Assembly: GCF_053574225.1 (NCBI RefSeq)
Contig: NC_135611.1
Span: 51,464,001 to 51,528,000 of the forward strand
DNA length: 64,000 nt
Origin: Canis aureus
Lineage: Eukaryota > Chordata > Mammalia > Carnivora > Canidae
Direction: 5' to 3'
The first letter of the stretch is position 1. Each line of letters begins with the position of its first letter. The position numbers and the translations under genes are program-made. Shown one piece after another: positions 42,925 to 54,854 of this stretch. The notes beneath the pieces are model-generated. The model was not told where the DNA came from, did not search any database, and worked only from the letters and a program-made list of their open reading frames with translations.

Positions 42925-43092
42925 TCAGGGCACCTGGGTGGCTCAGTCTGTTAAGGGTTCAACTCTTGTTCTCAGCTAAGTCTTGACATTAGGATTCTGA
43001 GTTCAAGCCCCATGTTGGGCTCCATGCTGGGCATGGAGCCTACTTAAAAAATAAATAAGTAAGTAAATGAATGAATGAATGAATAAATAAAT
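42925..43092 (+). mobile_element. Older carnivore CAN-SINE inside a MIR
   Basis: Head gggcacctgggtggctcag at 42928, body gttcaagccccatgttggg, tail with (GAAT)n and aataaataaata. Short TSD aaagtgac/aaagtgcc at 42917-42924 and 43093-43100. Confidence 0.9.
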
Positions 43093-43155
43093 AAAGTGCC
43101 CCATATGTAGAATGTGTGGCACTATGGAAGCAATTGATACATTGTAGCTATAATG
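43093..43155 (+). mobile_element. MIR SINE, right part
   Basis: agtgccccatatgtagaatg followed by a degraded MIR end; continues the element interrupted at 42924. Confidence 0.5.
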
Positions 43156-44779
43156 GTATATATGAAAGATTAAAGAATATTAATCTCTTTCATGTGTATT
43201 CCTTCAAAGCTATACTTTTATGATAACTATATTTAAAGCTCTATCTGTTGCTATCTTGGTTTTACTGTAAAATCATCTTATAATGAAGACCTTGATATTT
43301 TTCTAAACCTCCTGTAGATGGAAGGAATCCAATAGGAAATATCCAGTATGTATAAGTATACATATTTTATATGTAACAGTGTGTTTCTAGATTGATTTTA
43401 TTAGTGTTATAATGGCTGACTTGGAAAAATTTCCAAAGTATCCTTGCATTTCCTTTAACTCAATTAATGTATCAGCTCTGAGGCAAATGGAGATTACAAT
43501 TATACACTGCGACATTACCATTAACTTCCCTTTATGCTCATGTAATCTGACTACAATAAATGTTGCAATACTGTTACCTAATACATAGTAGATACTCAAT
43601 AAATATTCAATAAAGGTAAATTTGGAAAGTTACCAAAGAGAAAAAAATTTATTTTAGACTATACTTCCAGAAATAGGTAAAAGAGTGAAAGATGACACAG
43701 AGTTTCAGGTGTAGGAAATCTAAAAAACATAATCCTCCAGGCTCTCCGTTGTCAGAGTGTGAGTACAAAAATAGTGCTTATGACTTTTGATATTAGCAAA
43801 TTGGCTCACAATTTTTCAGAAAGAACTGTGGTTCGGCACTGTCACACTCCAATGGCCTTGACACTGTAGTTTCACTAATACACAACGCTTGCGACCATTT
43901 TGTAGAGCAGGCTATTCTGTGAAGCGTAGGGATGCTGTAAACACATCAGTTACACCGTGGATAAGGTTTTCCAATGTTTAGCCTTCTTTTAGCTAATTGA
44001 ATTTGTATGACTCCATTTCTTACAAACCATGTAAATTCCACAATCTAAAAACCATATTCAAATGTTTATCATAGTCCATCATTTGTAAGCAAACCATAAA
44101 AAGAATATGTATATTCTTTTATGTTGCATCCTAGGATCCTTTAAATCAGTTGTGATCACTTTTTTTGAACCCTTGTAGCATGGGATTTGTGCTTCCTGAC
44201 ACTTACTCAACTCTACCTAGCATTCTGAACAGCTATATATGGTTGCTTGCGTGCACATCACATCCTCAGGCCTTGCCCTATAAGTTGTAAGCTCCCTGAA
44301 GATGGAATTTTGTGCTCTCCTTCCTGGGGCAAGTGGCGCTCAACACGTGCTGTCTGTTCTGTGTACCTATCTTTTTAGCACAATCTTTCTAAAACAGTTC
44401 ACAGCTACTGCCTTTAAATGACTGAATCCGGAAATAAGTGCCAAGAAGTCCAACAGATATCCATGAAAGTACTGCAGAAAATGACATGTAATATGAATAC
44501 AAGAAATAAATGACATTATTTTGTAAAAGAAAAATAATGTTTACAAAGGCTGGGTTATTTTTTACAACAGTAACCTTTAACTGCTATGGTTTGATTTATC
44601 ACCATCCATCATGCACAGGCATGCTACTACTTACAATGCTCACTGCCTAGGTAGGACTGAAAAAATAACTGTGCTCATTCATTTATTCACTCACTCACTT
44701 ATTAAATAAATATCTTAATCATTTCAACAGTTTATATTTATTATTGCCATAGAGAAATCTGACTTGAATGTACTCAACT
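43156..44779. other. Unassigned stretch with a short L2 tail and CpG-bearing unique DNA
   Basis: acctaatacatagtagatac and caataaatattcaataaa at 43573-43615 look like an L2 3' tail. The stretch 43795-43940 keeps several CpGs (ttcggc, acaacgcttgcgacc, gaagcgtag, caccgtgg), unusual for this AT-rich, CpG-poor window. An attcatttattcactcactc run at 44679-44700 may be another L2 end. Confidence 0.4.
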
Positions 44780-45262
44780 TAAAATACTTCAATGGCTACT
44801 TAGTGTCCCTGGAGATAAGTGTTGCCTTGGTACATGTGCCCCTCTATGACCTGGCCTCTCCCTGTCTTCCAGGCTCATTCCACTCTCCCCCTGCTTACAC
44901 CCCCTATTCGTCACACTGGTTCACCCGCTACATGCCTCTGTGGGTCTTTTATCTGTAGGGAAGATTCCCCTCCTCTGTCCTAATGCCTGTGTAACCTTAA
45001 TGACTTAACTGAAGGCACTCCTTACCCTGGGAAGTCCTCTATATTATCACATGTTGTAAGTTACACTCCAGGTGAGCTTTTCCTCCCACGGATACCCTTA
45101 GCATTCTGGGCTTGTCTTTTGTTATATTATTTATCACATCCCTTCCAATCTGTGTCTTTCTCTCTCTTGTGCCCGAGACTGTGACCGGCAGTATGATAGA
45201 GGGCTTAGCAAATGCTTGACAAAGAGTAGGCCCTCAATACATGTTTACTGATGTTTATTGAT
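44780..45262 (+). mobile_element. L2 LINE 3' portion, sense
   Basis: Ordered L2 words: ttcaatggctacttagtgtc, ctatgacctggcctctccc, cattccactctccccctgc, ttatttatcacatccc, agagggcttagcaaatgc, agtaggccctcaatacatg. The 64-codon frame at 44764-44958 is derived from it. Confidence 0.85.
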
Positions 45263-48180
45263 GTAATTCATGTTATTAATTTTGAAAAAAAAAATGTAAA
45301 GACTGGGGCAACCATGACAAAGAGAAGAGACAACTCGAATTCAAGAGACTCAGATCCTGTTATCAATATTGAAAGACCTCTGGAAAACTATTTAATCTTT
45401 TCTGGAACTCTTGGAGTAAGCCAAGGTAGTCTCCAAAGTTCTCCTTAGGTCCATGGCTGTGTGACATCTAAAAATGATGAAGTTCTAGTGGCCTCTAGCT
45501 TAGGGGAATAGCCGGCAACTTAAAAGAAGATTATTTGTTTGCTTAAGGAGACATTCCCTGTCTTAATTCCAGATTGCTTATGACAGGTCTCTGATAAAAT
45601 GTGTAAAGTATCAAATTCATCATCTTTTCCAAAAGATTTTAATCAAAATGAAATCTTACAAAAAAGATTGCCCTTGACAATATATCTATAAACAGTATCT
45701 TATTTTCTCTCCCAGTTAAAGATGTTACCTAGTACGAGGCTTTGCAACGCAATATCAAACCTATCCAGTGGTTCACATCCCTACTATTTGCAGAGAAGGG
45801 CAATGTTCGATTCCTGTCCTGCCCTCTTCACTTCAGATTTAGATCTCTTTCCTGTCAGACCAAACAGTTATCCATATGACACTTCTGGGTGTCAAGGGCT
45901 GCTAAACTCCATGTCTCAGAAAAGCATAAGGAATGAGTATTCTCAACAGATTCTCACATACTGTGAAATCTTAGCAATCTGAATTATTCAAAAAGAGTTA
46001 CTGAATCAGTTCATAGTCTGTTTTCTTAAAATGGTCTAAAAGCTTTCAAACACAAAGAAGTAAATAAGGCATGCTAACAAGTACGTTTGCCATTGAAGTC
46101 TTGTCTTTTTCCTCATTAACCATTTGCAATTAATATACTGTCCATGTAATGTGAACATAACCAAAGTAAGGGCTTTCAAAGTACTTAAAAATTATGCTTC
46201 TCTGGATATAGTCAATATTGTTTTTTTAAAAAAATTGTTAATATCCTTACCTTACTTAGTAAAGGTTTTTAAAATACTTGTCCCTCAAGCTCCAAAGGGT
46301 AAATTCTGAATTAGTGGAGACTTAATTGGTGAGGTTTTAATGGAATAAAAAAAAATCTAACAGTACAACAGAACATTTCCATCTAACCCCTTCATTTCAA
46401 GTCAGACCTCATGAACTCAGCATCTTTAAACTTAACTAAGTCCTAAAATTCTTACCTTGTAAATTAGGAAATGTGTTTACATGGAAGTACAAGAGGGAAG
46501 ACCCGTAGTACCATCTCAAAATGATGCCAGAATGCAGAACCAAGACTTATATTAATAAAATTGCTTGGGCACCAATTGTCTTGTCTGAGTGATACCCTTT
46601 AAAGATAAGAAATAACTGACATCTGGCACAGAGAATTCACCTGTAGGCATTGTAGATAAATGTTCCACAGCCCTCTCTAAGATCTACTTGTCTGAGGACT
46701 GGGATACCTGATATAGTGTTGGAAATAGAGGAAATATATTGTAAGCAAAAGAGGAGTAGAATAGTTTTAGAAATTATTCAATAGACCACCCAGCTGGAAA
46801 AAATGGTAAGGAGAGAGACCAGGGGGGAGAACGTGGCATTTTGTTTTTCAAGCAATAGATTAATAGGGTCCCTCAAAATATATTGATCATTGTCCAAATT
46901 AAGCAAACATCATCACTAGGATATGTGAGATAGTTGAAGCTGATGAACAATACCCTTTGAGATGAAGAAATCATGGGAGGGCTTCATTAAAGTACAGGTT
47001 TCCCAGGATGAAATATTCATATAACAGGTCTACAGAAAATTGTCATATCTAATATTTTTTCTTTTAGTTGAATACTTATAATTTAATTTTGGCACATTTA
47101 TTTTCATTAATATTTCTGTCTAAAAATATAAATTAAATGTTTTAAATAAAATTTTAAAACTGACATCTAAGTAAAAATAATATACATTTTCAGTAAAGGG
47201 ATGATCATAGAATTCTATAGAATTGGAAAATACATAGGTAATGATCAAATCTAATTATCTCAGTTGATAAATACACAAGATACCCAAGGGCTTAAATAAT
47301 TATTCAGTTTTATCCACCCCGCTTATTTCTGGACTCTCAACCTGCTGCTCTTTCCAGAACGATACTCTGTTACATCATTTTATATTTATTTAAAAACTAC
47401 ATTTTAAAATTAAGGGGTCCTATATAGAGAAATACAGTTTTGTATATTATCTGTCTGGACAGAAATTTTTTTAAAATAATCTTTTATAATTTAACAGAAA
47501 ATGTTCCTGAAATATAAAAATAATGTATTAATTATTTCTTCTTGGTGCAGAATTTTATATCTTACAGAGAATATATATTCTTCTTTTATTTCAGTGAAAC
47601 GTTTATAATAATCAAATGTGTATTTGACTACATAGAAAAGTTTAATAAATTCCAAAATGTAGGAAAGTTACAGACCATAATATTTAACATAATCCAATAA
47701 AAGTATAACCAAACAATAAAAGATAATTTAAGTATTTTTACTACTTAAATATAAAGTAAATCTTTTAACCTTTGAACAAATGAGAATATCAAAAGCATGT
47801 TTATGATAATCAAAAGCAATTTAAATGAAAAAAAACACCTAAAATATGCATATAGATAAGGCTGAGCTTGGAGGAAATGAATGACTTCCATATAGTAAGA
47901 GAAGGTACAAACTCAACAAAGCCAGTGTAGGTGGAAAGAGGGTAATGGACAAAGTGGCCAAGCAGGAAGCTAGAACCCCAGGCTAAGTCAGAGTAAGAAG
48001 AATTGCAGATGCCATGCCAAAAGAAAGAAAGAATTACCTTCAGATTAAAACAGAACACATCAAAATTTTCTTGTAAGAAACACAGATGACTTTTCAGCAA
48101 CACAGCTGATTGCACAGGGGGAAGCTCTTCCTGCTGCTCCAATCATGTGGAATGGCTAGAAAAACTGAGGTAGAAAAAGC
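45263..48180. other. Unassigned 2.9-kb AT-rich stretch without young repeats
   Basis: The longest stretch here free of recognisable SINEs. An 86-codon sense frame at 45722-45982 is preceded by a pyrimidine-AG (tttctctcccag) at about 45702-45717, but no donor or recognisable peptide supports an exon. AT content is very high from 47040 to 47830. Confidence 0.4.
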
Positions 48181-48345
48181 AATGAAGGCAGGGACATAGA
48201 GTGGGAGGGGACAAGGGAAATGGAGGGATGGGGAATAGAGGGGAGGAGGGAAAGAGAAGGCAGAGGATGGAGTGGGGAGAGGAAAAGAGAGGGAGAGAGG
48301 GAGGGAGGGAAATGTGCAGGTGTCAGAAATGAGAAGGAAAGGCCA
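48181..48345. repeat. Purine-rich (GGGA/GAGA) low-complexity tract
   Basis: Almost pure purine on the + strand from about 48205 to 48313. Frames on both strands here (Arg/Gly/Glu-rich or Pro/Ser/Leu-rich) are composition effects. Confidence 0.88.
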
Positions 48346-48629
48346 GTACAGAGCCCAGAGCGGGGCAAGAACACCTGCTGCCTTAGTACAGACAAGGATC
48401 CTGCACCCAGGCCCTGCTGTCAGATCTGATGGGATGGAGCTGAGCACACTCACAGATACTAGAGATGATTTTTGGGTTGCACAAGAGCCAGAAAGGTAGG
48501 TCTAAGAGCTGTGCTTAATTCAGGACCCTGGAAGAGTCCCACGGAAAGAGGGTCTGCAACACCTCCCTTCAAGAATGGGCAATGAAGCCCAGGGCTCTGG
48601 AAGATTGTAGAGGGGGAGCACAAAACTAT

Positions 48630-49529
48630 AATCACACCATAGTAATTAAAATAGGAAAATATTAATATAGAAGATAGATAGTAGATCAGTGGAGAGGAAC
48701 TTAAAGTCCTACATAAATATGACATTTTGGTATATGACAGATACAACGTTAGATATTAGGAGGGAAGGAGAGACTTTTCTATGAGACTTAAATGTGAAAA
48801 GCAAAATGCCAACATTTTAGAGAGAAATATAAAAATGCCTTCATAATGTTAGCATTATGGGAAGGTTTTATGTAAAAAGGCCATGAAAGAGAGAATGGAC
48901 ATATCTGCCTTCACTGAATTTAAAACACCTGTATGTTCAAATAAACAGAGTATCATCCCAGTGAAGGCAAACCACACACTTGAAGAAGGAACCACTGATT
49001 AAGCATTAGCGACCCAAAACACATAAAAGGCAGGCTTGGAAATCAATATGGAGGGGGGAAAAGTGCAATAGAAAAACTGAGGAAGGAAAGACCCAGGCAA
49101 CACACAGAAGAGTGTAAGGAGAATAACCACTGGCCATAAAGAAGATGCTCCACCTCACTAGTGATCAGGAAAACATTGATTACACACCCATCTTACTGCT
49201 GAAAAATTTAAAAATCTGATAATACTGAGGAAGGGTAAAAATGAGGAGTAGTGAGAACTTTCATAAACTGTGTGGGGATATCTCTGTACAAGTAGCTTGG
49301 ACAGAAAATTTTAAATATCCATAAAATTTAGCATTCAGATTTCATCAGATCTAGCAATTCCACACCTAGGAATATGTTTTTTTCATGTGTGTGCGCAAGT
49401 AGGCACACTCAAGAGTGTTTATTGCAGCTGTGTGTGTGACCGCAAAAATAAGGCGACACACAAAATGTTTATCAGCAGGATAATTACATAAATTGTGACA
49501 ATATCCTTGTTAAAATGGGTTTACCAAAG
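48630..49529 (+). mobile_element. Old L1M-type ORF2 C-terminal part, left portion
   Basis: Diverged sense L1: tagatagtagatcagtggag, gacatatctgccttcactga, gatgctccacctcactagtg, atcaggaaaacattgatt, atctagcaattccacaccta, ggaatatg, tttattgcagctgtg. Interrupted at 49530 by a MER5-like element. Confidence 0.7.
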
Positions 49530-49702
49530 CAATATTTCTCAAAGTGTGGTTCAGAACAAGAAGCAATAGTATCACCTGGAAACTTGATAAAATGCCAGCC
49601 CTTGGGACACACCCCATATCTACTAAATCAGAAACTCCAGGGATGAAGCATCCTGTGCCTGTTTCAACAGGGCCCCTGGTTCCAGTTGGAAAACTACTCT
49701 CC
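49530..49702 (+). mobile_element. MER5-like hAT-Charlie non-autonomous DNA transposon
   Basis: caatatttctcaaagtgtgg, agtatcacctggaaacttga, taaaatgccagcccttggga, ctactaaatcagaaactcca, then a degraded terminus ttggaaaactactctcc complementary in layout to the start. It sits inside the old L1. Confidence 0.82.
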
Positions 49703-50030
49703 TGAAGTTAACATGTGTCCACCACAGGCAAGTGTTAAAGCCAAAATCTGAGCCAAATAGAAAATTTAAAAAAGGGGCAAGGGTATAATACAGTTAAAAT
49801 AAATCTTAAGAACATAAATCTTAAGAAATACAGTGAATTGAGGAGGGAAGAAGGGTGGCAGGAAAGGAAAGAGGATTTCAATGGTACCTGTAATATTTTA
49901 CTTGATAAAAGGATTTGAAGTAAATTCAGAAAAAATATGTTAGTAATTTGCCAAACCTGGATGATAGAGGGATGTCTGTTAAATTATTCTTGATAGTTTT
50001 CAGGTCATTTTAAATATTTCACAGGTGTAG
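49703..50030 (+). mobile_element. Old L1M-type 3' UTR, right portion
   Basis: After the MER5-like element the L1 resumes: ggatttgaagtaaattcag, gttagtaatttgccaaacc, tggatgatagagggatg, aaatatttcacag. A tandem 14-mer ataaatcttaagaa occurs twice at 49799-49827. Confidence 0.62.
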
Positions 50031-50831
50031 TGACATATCTAAGTCTGCGCTTTTGTGAGATGAGCATGGTGTACAAAAGGGTGTAAGGGGGGAGAACCTA
50101 GGGACAAGTGGACAAGTACGTTAACACACTGTTTCTGCTGTTCAGGAAGGGGAGACAGCTTCGACTACAGCAGGGAAGGTAGGAGACTCCCTAGAAAACT
50201 GTCAGGCACCAAATAGAAATTGACACCCTAGTATATGCTGGGTGAGAAGGGACATGGAAGATTCCAAAATGTATAGTTCTCTTGCATGACTCATGCATGA
50301 AGACTGACAACAAAGTCACTCTTTGGAATCGGAAAATAATAAAATTCTTCTGACAAAGTATACAACAAGAAATCTGGATCTAGAGAGAAAGTGAGTGTCT
50401 TTGCAGTAGAGCTAATAAATGGTCCAGGCAGAGTAAAGTGTGGAAAACAGAAGAAAAGAGTACTGAGGACAGAATCCTGGAGAAAATAAAGAGAAAACAG
50501 CAAAACAAAGACATGCCTTTCAGGTCGGGGTAGAAACAAAAGCAAAACAGTTTCTAGTAAGGTCAAGGGAGTTACACAACAAAAGTGATCATGTGGTAGA
50601 GTTGCCTTGAAAGCTTAACATGGAGAAGAGAAATGTGATCCAGGAAGAGGAGTCTGATCATTAGGAAGGCCCCTGCCTGAAACACGTACTTCATTAGAAG
50701 TCCAGGAGACAAAGTCATATTATACCACCTGGAAAATCATTATGTGTGATATGGTATTGGTAACAGCAAGTATGAAGATAGAAGAGCATCTGAGGCAAAC
50801 ATATAAGAAAACAAGGTGATAATTGATGGAT
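50031..50831. other. Unassigned stretch
   Basis: A 91-codon antisense frame at 50291-50566 is Phe/Leu-rich with no recognised domain. No element assigned. Confidence 0.4.
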
Positions 50832-50850
50832 GAAAGTTTAGGAGAAACGG

Positions 50851-51033
50851 GGATCCCTGGGTGGCGCAGCGGTTTGGCGCCTGCCTTTGGCCCAGGGCGC
50901 GATCCGGGAGACCCTGGATCGAATCCCACGTCGGGCTCCTGGTGCATGGAGCCTGCTTATCCCTCTGCCTGTGTCTCTGCCTCTCTCTCTCTCTCTGTGA
51001 CTATCATAAATAAATAAAAATTAAAAAAAAAAA
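50851..51033 (+). mobile_element. CAN-SINE (young SINEC_Cf), near-consensus
   Basis: Almost consensus throughout: ggatccctgggtggcgcag, gtttggcgcctgcctttggc, ggatcgaatcccacgtcgg, ggtgcatggagcctgc, (CT)n, gactatcataaataaataaa. Perfect TSD gaaagtttaggagaaacgg at 50832-50850 and 51034-51052. This is the best candidate in the window for a recent insertion. Confidence 0.97.
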
Positions 51034-51052
51034 GAAAGTTTAGGAGAAACGG

Positions 51053-51654
51053 GGATAAAATGGAATCATGAACCAGTGTGAAAGGGTTTGCTTTGGCAAA
51101 GATGAGGAACTCTTTCACTGAGAGAGGGCAGAGATAAGGAGGAGTTAAGATACAGAAAACCTGGGAGGAGGTAGAGACAAGTTAAGAAAAGTTCAATGGA
51201 AATAAAATTCCACCCAGTATGACCTTGAAGGCAAGATCATATAACAGGTGCTGGAAGTGGAATTAAGAGGTTGAAGAGAAGAAACAAGGTTGAGATAACT
51301 GCCCCAGAGAATTGAAAAATGGAATTTACCAAGGACAGTGGTGCAAAAATCGTCATTCACCATTTTGAGAACATTGAAGATGAAAAAAATATTTTATGTA
51401 ATGAGTCCAATAAGCATAGTTACATGACTTTAAAATAGCCTGAGAGCAGAACAGCAAAGAGGCTCTATTTTTTTTTAAAGGGGGGTGGGGGGGTTCTAAA
51501 TGGCTGAGGATTGACAAGGCAAGTACTCCAATATCTGTATTATCCAAACATTCAATGATCTGAAAGATGTGCTTGAGCCACCTCTGAAACATACTGAATT
51601 CCATTAATTCTTTTTCCTTCTGTAGTTCAAAACACCAGGATTTCACATCTAGAA
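51053..51654. other. Unassigned stretch
   Basis: Purine-leaning. T/G homopolymer patch at 51468-51494 (T9, then G-runs). A 97-codon antisense frame at 51353-51646 is not recognisable. Confidence 0.4.
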
Positions 51655-51840
51655 GAGTACAAATTGGTAACTAGTCTCTGTGCTACCATTCTACTTCCTT
51701 CCTATCCTCTATGTCCTAGTCCCCTCAGGAGTCAAAATAACCCTTGAAAAATGTAAATCACATGAGTTCACTCCCATGCTCAAAACCATCCAAGGGCTTC
51801 CCAATGTCCTTAGAATTAAATCCAAAGATTGACCCTAGAA
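51655..51840 (+). mobile_element. L2 fragment, sense
   Basis: aaatcacatgagttcactcc, catgctcaaaaccatccaag, ggcttcccaatgtccttag, aattaaatccaaag match the L2 3' region. The more 3' L2 piece at 52205 may be the same copy. Confidence 0.72.
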
Positions 51841-51884
51841 AGCAGGAAAAGCAGAAGGGTGTCCCTTCCATGCAAAAAAGAAGG

Positions 51885-51925
51885 AAGGAGGGAACGGAAG
51901 GAGGGAGAGGGAGAGGGAGACTTTT
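51885..51925. repeat. Purine tract (GGAA/GGGA)
   Basis: gaaggaggga and agggagaggg units. Short, low complexity. Confidence 0.8.
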
Positions 51926-52204
51926 AAACCTTAAATATTAAAAAAAATTAATAGTCCATTCCTTTTTATAGCAACATATAGATAGCTTCAAATTATATTC
52001 AATGATTTTGAAGAATATATTTGTAAAATCTAAGTAAGCATAATACCTACTAGACAAATTATAATTACTGTTAAGTATAAATTAACTGAATCAATAACAA
52101 GAATAGCATTCACATAGCAGGTCCAAGACTTATAAAAACATATACTATACTTTTTATTTCTAAAAGACCTACTTTGTAGTTAAACATTTGAATGATTATT
52201 TGAT

Positions 52205-52378
52205 TAATATCTATCTTCCCTGTTAGACTATAGGCTTCAAGAAGTCAGGGACCATCTTTACTTTGCTCATAGTATATCCTTAGTACTTGGCACAGACTCA
52301 ACATGTTGTAGGCACCCAATTAACATTATTTGGATTACTAAACATGTATTGAATAACTGTTGGTTGAATTAATTAACA
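52205..52378 (+). mobile_element. L2 3' end fragment, sense
   Basis: ccctgttagactataggctt, caagaagtcagggaccatct, ttagtacttggcacagactc, gttgtaggcacccaattaac, then gttggttgaattaatt: the classic L2 terminus. Confidence 0.85.
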
Positions 52379-52982
52379 CACTAACAGGTAGAACAGAAAA
52401 CTTGAGATGAGTCACAGGCAGATTAAAGGATTGGAGGTCAAGCTCTGTGATCAAGCAAGTGTGCAAATTTTATCAACCTTGGTTGTCACATTTGTCAAGT
52501 GACATATTATTACGTGTATTCTAAGGAAATTAAAATACTCTAGTGTCCTATTATCACAAATAGTGATGACTAGCCATCATATAGGATGTTGTGAGAGTCA
52601 GTTTGCTTTCTGACACACTAAAAGCCCTGAAGATTTAAACATGCAACAGGATCCACCATTCCATGTTCTGGCAGTCATCCTTCATGGGCATCTGACGGCA
52701 GTAGGGAGCCATGGCTTCAAAGACCAGAGTGGTCATATGCTGTCAGGGTGGAGATTCTTACAAGCTCTACACATTTTCTCTTTAAGGCCTTTCAAGCCTA
52801 GGAATTTTCACCTAGAAGAATCTCAGAACCCCACAGTTAGAATGAGAAGTAAGAGGGAAGCTCTAGGTTCTTTATTAAAAAAAAAAAAAAAAAAAAAAAA
52901 GGCAGAGAAGACTTCACAGAGACATCTGGGTACTCAGATGAAAACTGTCATAACTTTCATGGCCTTAAAATCACTATTAAAG
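52379..52982. other. Unassigned stretch with an A-run
   Basis: An A24 run lies at about 52877-52900, without visible target duplications. A 115-codon frame at 52641-52988 crosses the A-run (poly-Lys) and is not gene-like. Confidence 0.4.
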
Positions 52983-52990
52983 AATTAAGA

Positions 52991-53101
52991 TCGGGCTCCC
53001 TGCAAGGAGTCTGCTTCTGCCTCTGCTTGTGTCTCTGCACCTCTCTCTGTCTTTCATGAATAAATAAATAAAATCTTTAAAAAAATAATAATAAAATAAA
53101 A
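52991..53101 (+). mobile_element. 5'-truncated CAN-SINE
   Basis: Starts within the body (tcgggctccctgcaagg); the tRNA-like head with the pol III A box and most of the B box is absent. Tail aataaataaataaaatctt. An 8-bp repeat aattaaga at 52983-52990 and 53102-53109 marks the insertion, so truncation occurred during integration. Confidence 0.88.
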
Positions 53102-53109
53102 AATTAAGA

Positions 53110-54685
53110 AGGGGGAAAAGCCACTAACCTTCAATGATAAGTCACTGTTCTTCAACTAATCACTATAACACCTTGCAAATATTGTTGCCAAGGATAATAA
53201 TAAATTCACTGTGTACAAAAACAAATCACAGTTTTACCATCATGGCCCTTCAATTTTTTTTAATGGGCATTTGTATAAACATATCCATAAGCCTCTTGCA
53301 CACATGCAGTTAACCTGTGTTTGTGCTGAAATTTAAAATACAATTTTAAAACATTTATCACCATCATAGACTTCTTCCTTTACAACCAGACACCTATTTT
53401 CCATAAGGGTCCCTTTCAATTTACTTGAGCACAGAGTCTATTCTACACACACTGGTTAACTTTTACTGAATATTTCTTACAGGTAATTCAGTATATATAG
53501 CCAATTTTGTTCATATTATTTTGCCATTTTCCTGAATATTTCAATATAAAGGATCAATGACAAGAATTGGATAAAATGTCTACATACTGAATTTAGTTGA
53601 TCTTAAAAATAAGTTTATCTTAGGATATTCTCTCCGGCAAATCATGCAAAATTCATAGATTTCTTTTCTTGAAACATTTTTATATACATATCCATTTATC
53701 TCAAATCATTAAAAATGAATTTTACTATTGTTAATAGTAAAATATGATCCATGACAGAAAAGTTACTCAGACAGCATATGTCTTATGTCACAAAGGGTGT
53801 ACCTCTGCTGTCCTTTGTATTTACATAGACATTATAGTATTTAAAAAGATATTAGTTGTCTTATTTTGCAACTTTATTTATTTTTAATAAAAGTGGTGTA
53901 AATCATTAGATTATTTTGGATTTGAAAGGCAATTCCTTACTCCCCTAAGAATCCAGCTGGGGATGTGCAGCCCTGCTGGAAGTACTTGTGGGGACTATTC
54001 CTCTGAGCGAGTTACACAATTCCTTAATCCGCAAGAGAAAACAGGCAGCTCCCATCTAGCGCATCATTTTTTTATGCCCAAGACCTCCATTTCACACGCA
54101 GCAAATCTTGACAGAGGTACAGAAAGGGCATACAAAAGAACATGATGATTTACATCAGCCCCAAAAGGCTCTGATTTTTTTCAACGAAGAATGTTTTGAT
54201 AGAAAGTATTTTTTTCCATGTAACAATTAAAGCTTGGAACCTGCCAAAACAACAACAGTCAAAACCAAACACTGAAGCATCATATGTTCAATACACAGAC
54301 ATTTTTGTTTACTCAACCCAAAAACAGAGTGGTCCAAGCAGTCAGATACATTTGAGCATTCCTTTTTTTTTTTTTTTTTTTTAATTGTAGTTGAAATTAC
54401 GTTGCTTGAATGAAAGTTGGAACATGCCTCTCCTACCACTGGATCCATGCCACAGAACCTGTTCAGGATTTGGAATGCATTTTCCATAGGAGGATGGCAG
54501 ATGCTCTCTCTCTCACAAAAGGTGGGTATCTACTCAGGGGCAAGTCTAGTAACTGTTAAATCTCTGTCTTTTCTTAAAAGCAGGCCCTTGTCTAGACCAA
54601 ATGCTCCCCAGACAAGCTGCAATGGGAGACAAAGGGAGGCAAGGGAAGACTTCTAGCTTCTCACTTCCTCATTGCTTATGTAAAT
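53110..54685. other. Unassigned 1.6-kb stretch
   Basis: A T20 run lies at 54363-54382. Frames of 60-86 codons around 53963-54656 lack recognisable domains. No element assigned. Confidence 0.4.
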
Positions 54686-54701
54686 GAAAAGCTAAGCATG
54701 G

Positions 54702-54838
54702 GGGATCCCTGGGTGGCTCAGCGGTTTAGCGCTTGCCTTTGGCCCAGGGCGCAATCATGGAGCTTGCTTCTCCCTCTGCCTGTGTCTCTGCCTGCCTCTC
54801 TCTCTCTCTCTCATAAATAAATAAAGATTAAAAAAAAA
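54702..54838 (+). mobile_element. CAN-SINE with an internal deletion removing the B box
   Basis: Head gggatccctgggtggctcag and gcccagggcgcaatc are followed directly by atggagcttgcttctccc. About 45 bp of the standard body, including the B-box region, is missing. Perfect 16-bp TSD gaaaagctaagcatgg at 54686-54701 and 54839-54854. Confidence 0.93.
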
Positions 54839-54854
54839 GAAAAGCTAAGCATGG

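Noticed and set aside
45702..45982. Acceptor-like pyrimidine-AG followed by an 86-codon frame
   Set aside because: The frame's peptide is unrecognisable and no consensus donor follows at a sensible distance; such motifs are frequent by chance.
50851..50930. tRNA-gene-like A and B boxes
   Set aside because: They belong to SINE heads; there is no cloverleaf-complete tRNA in the window.
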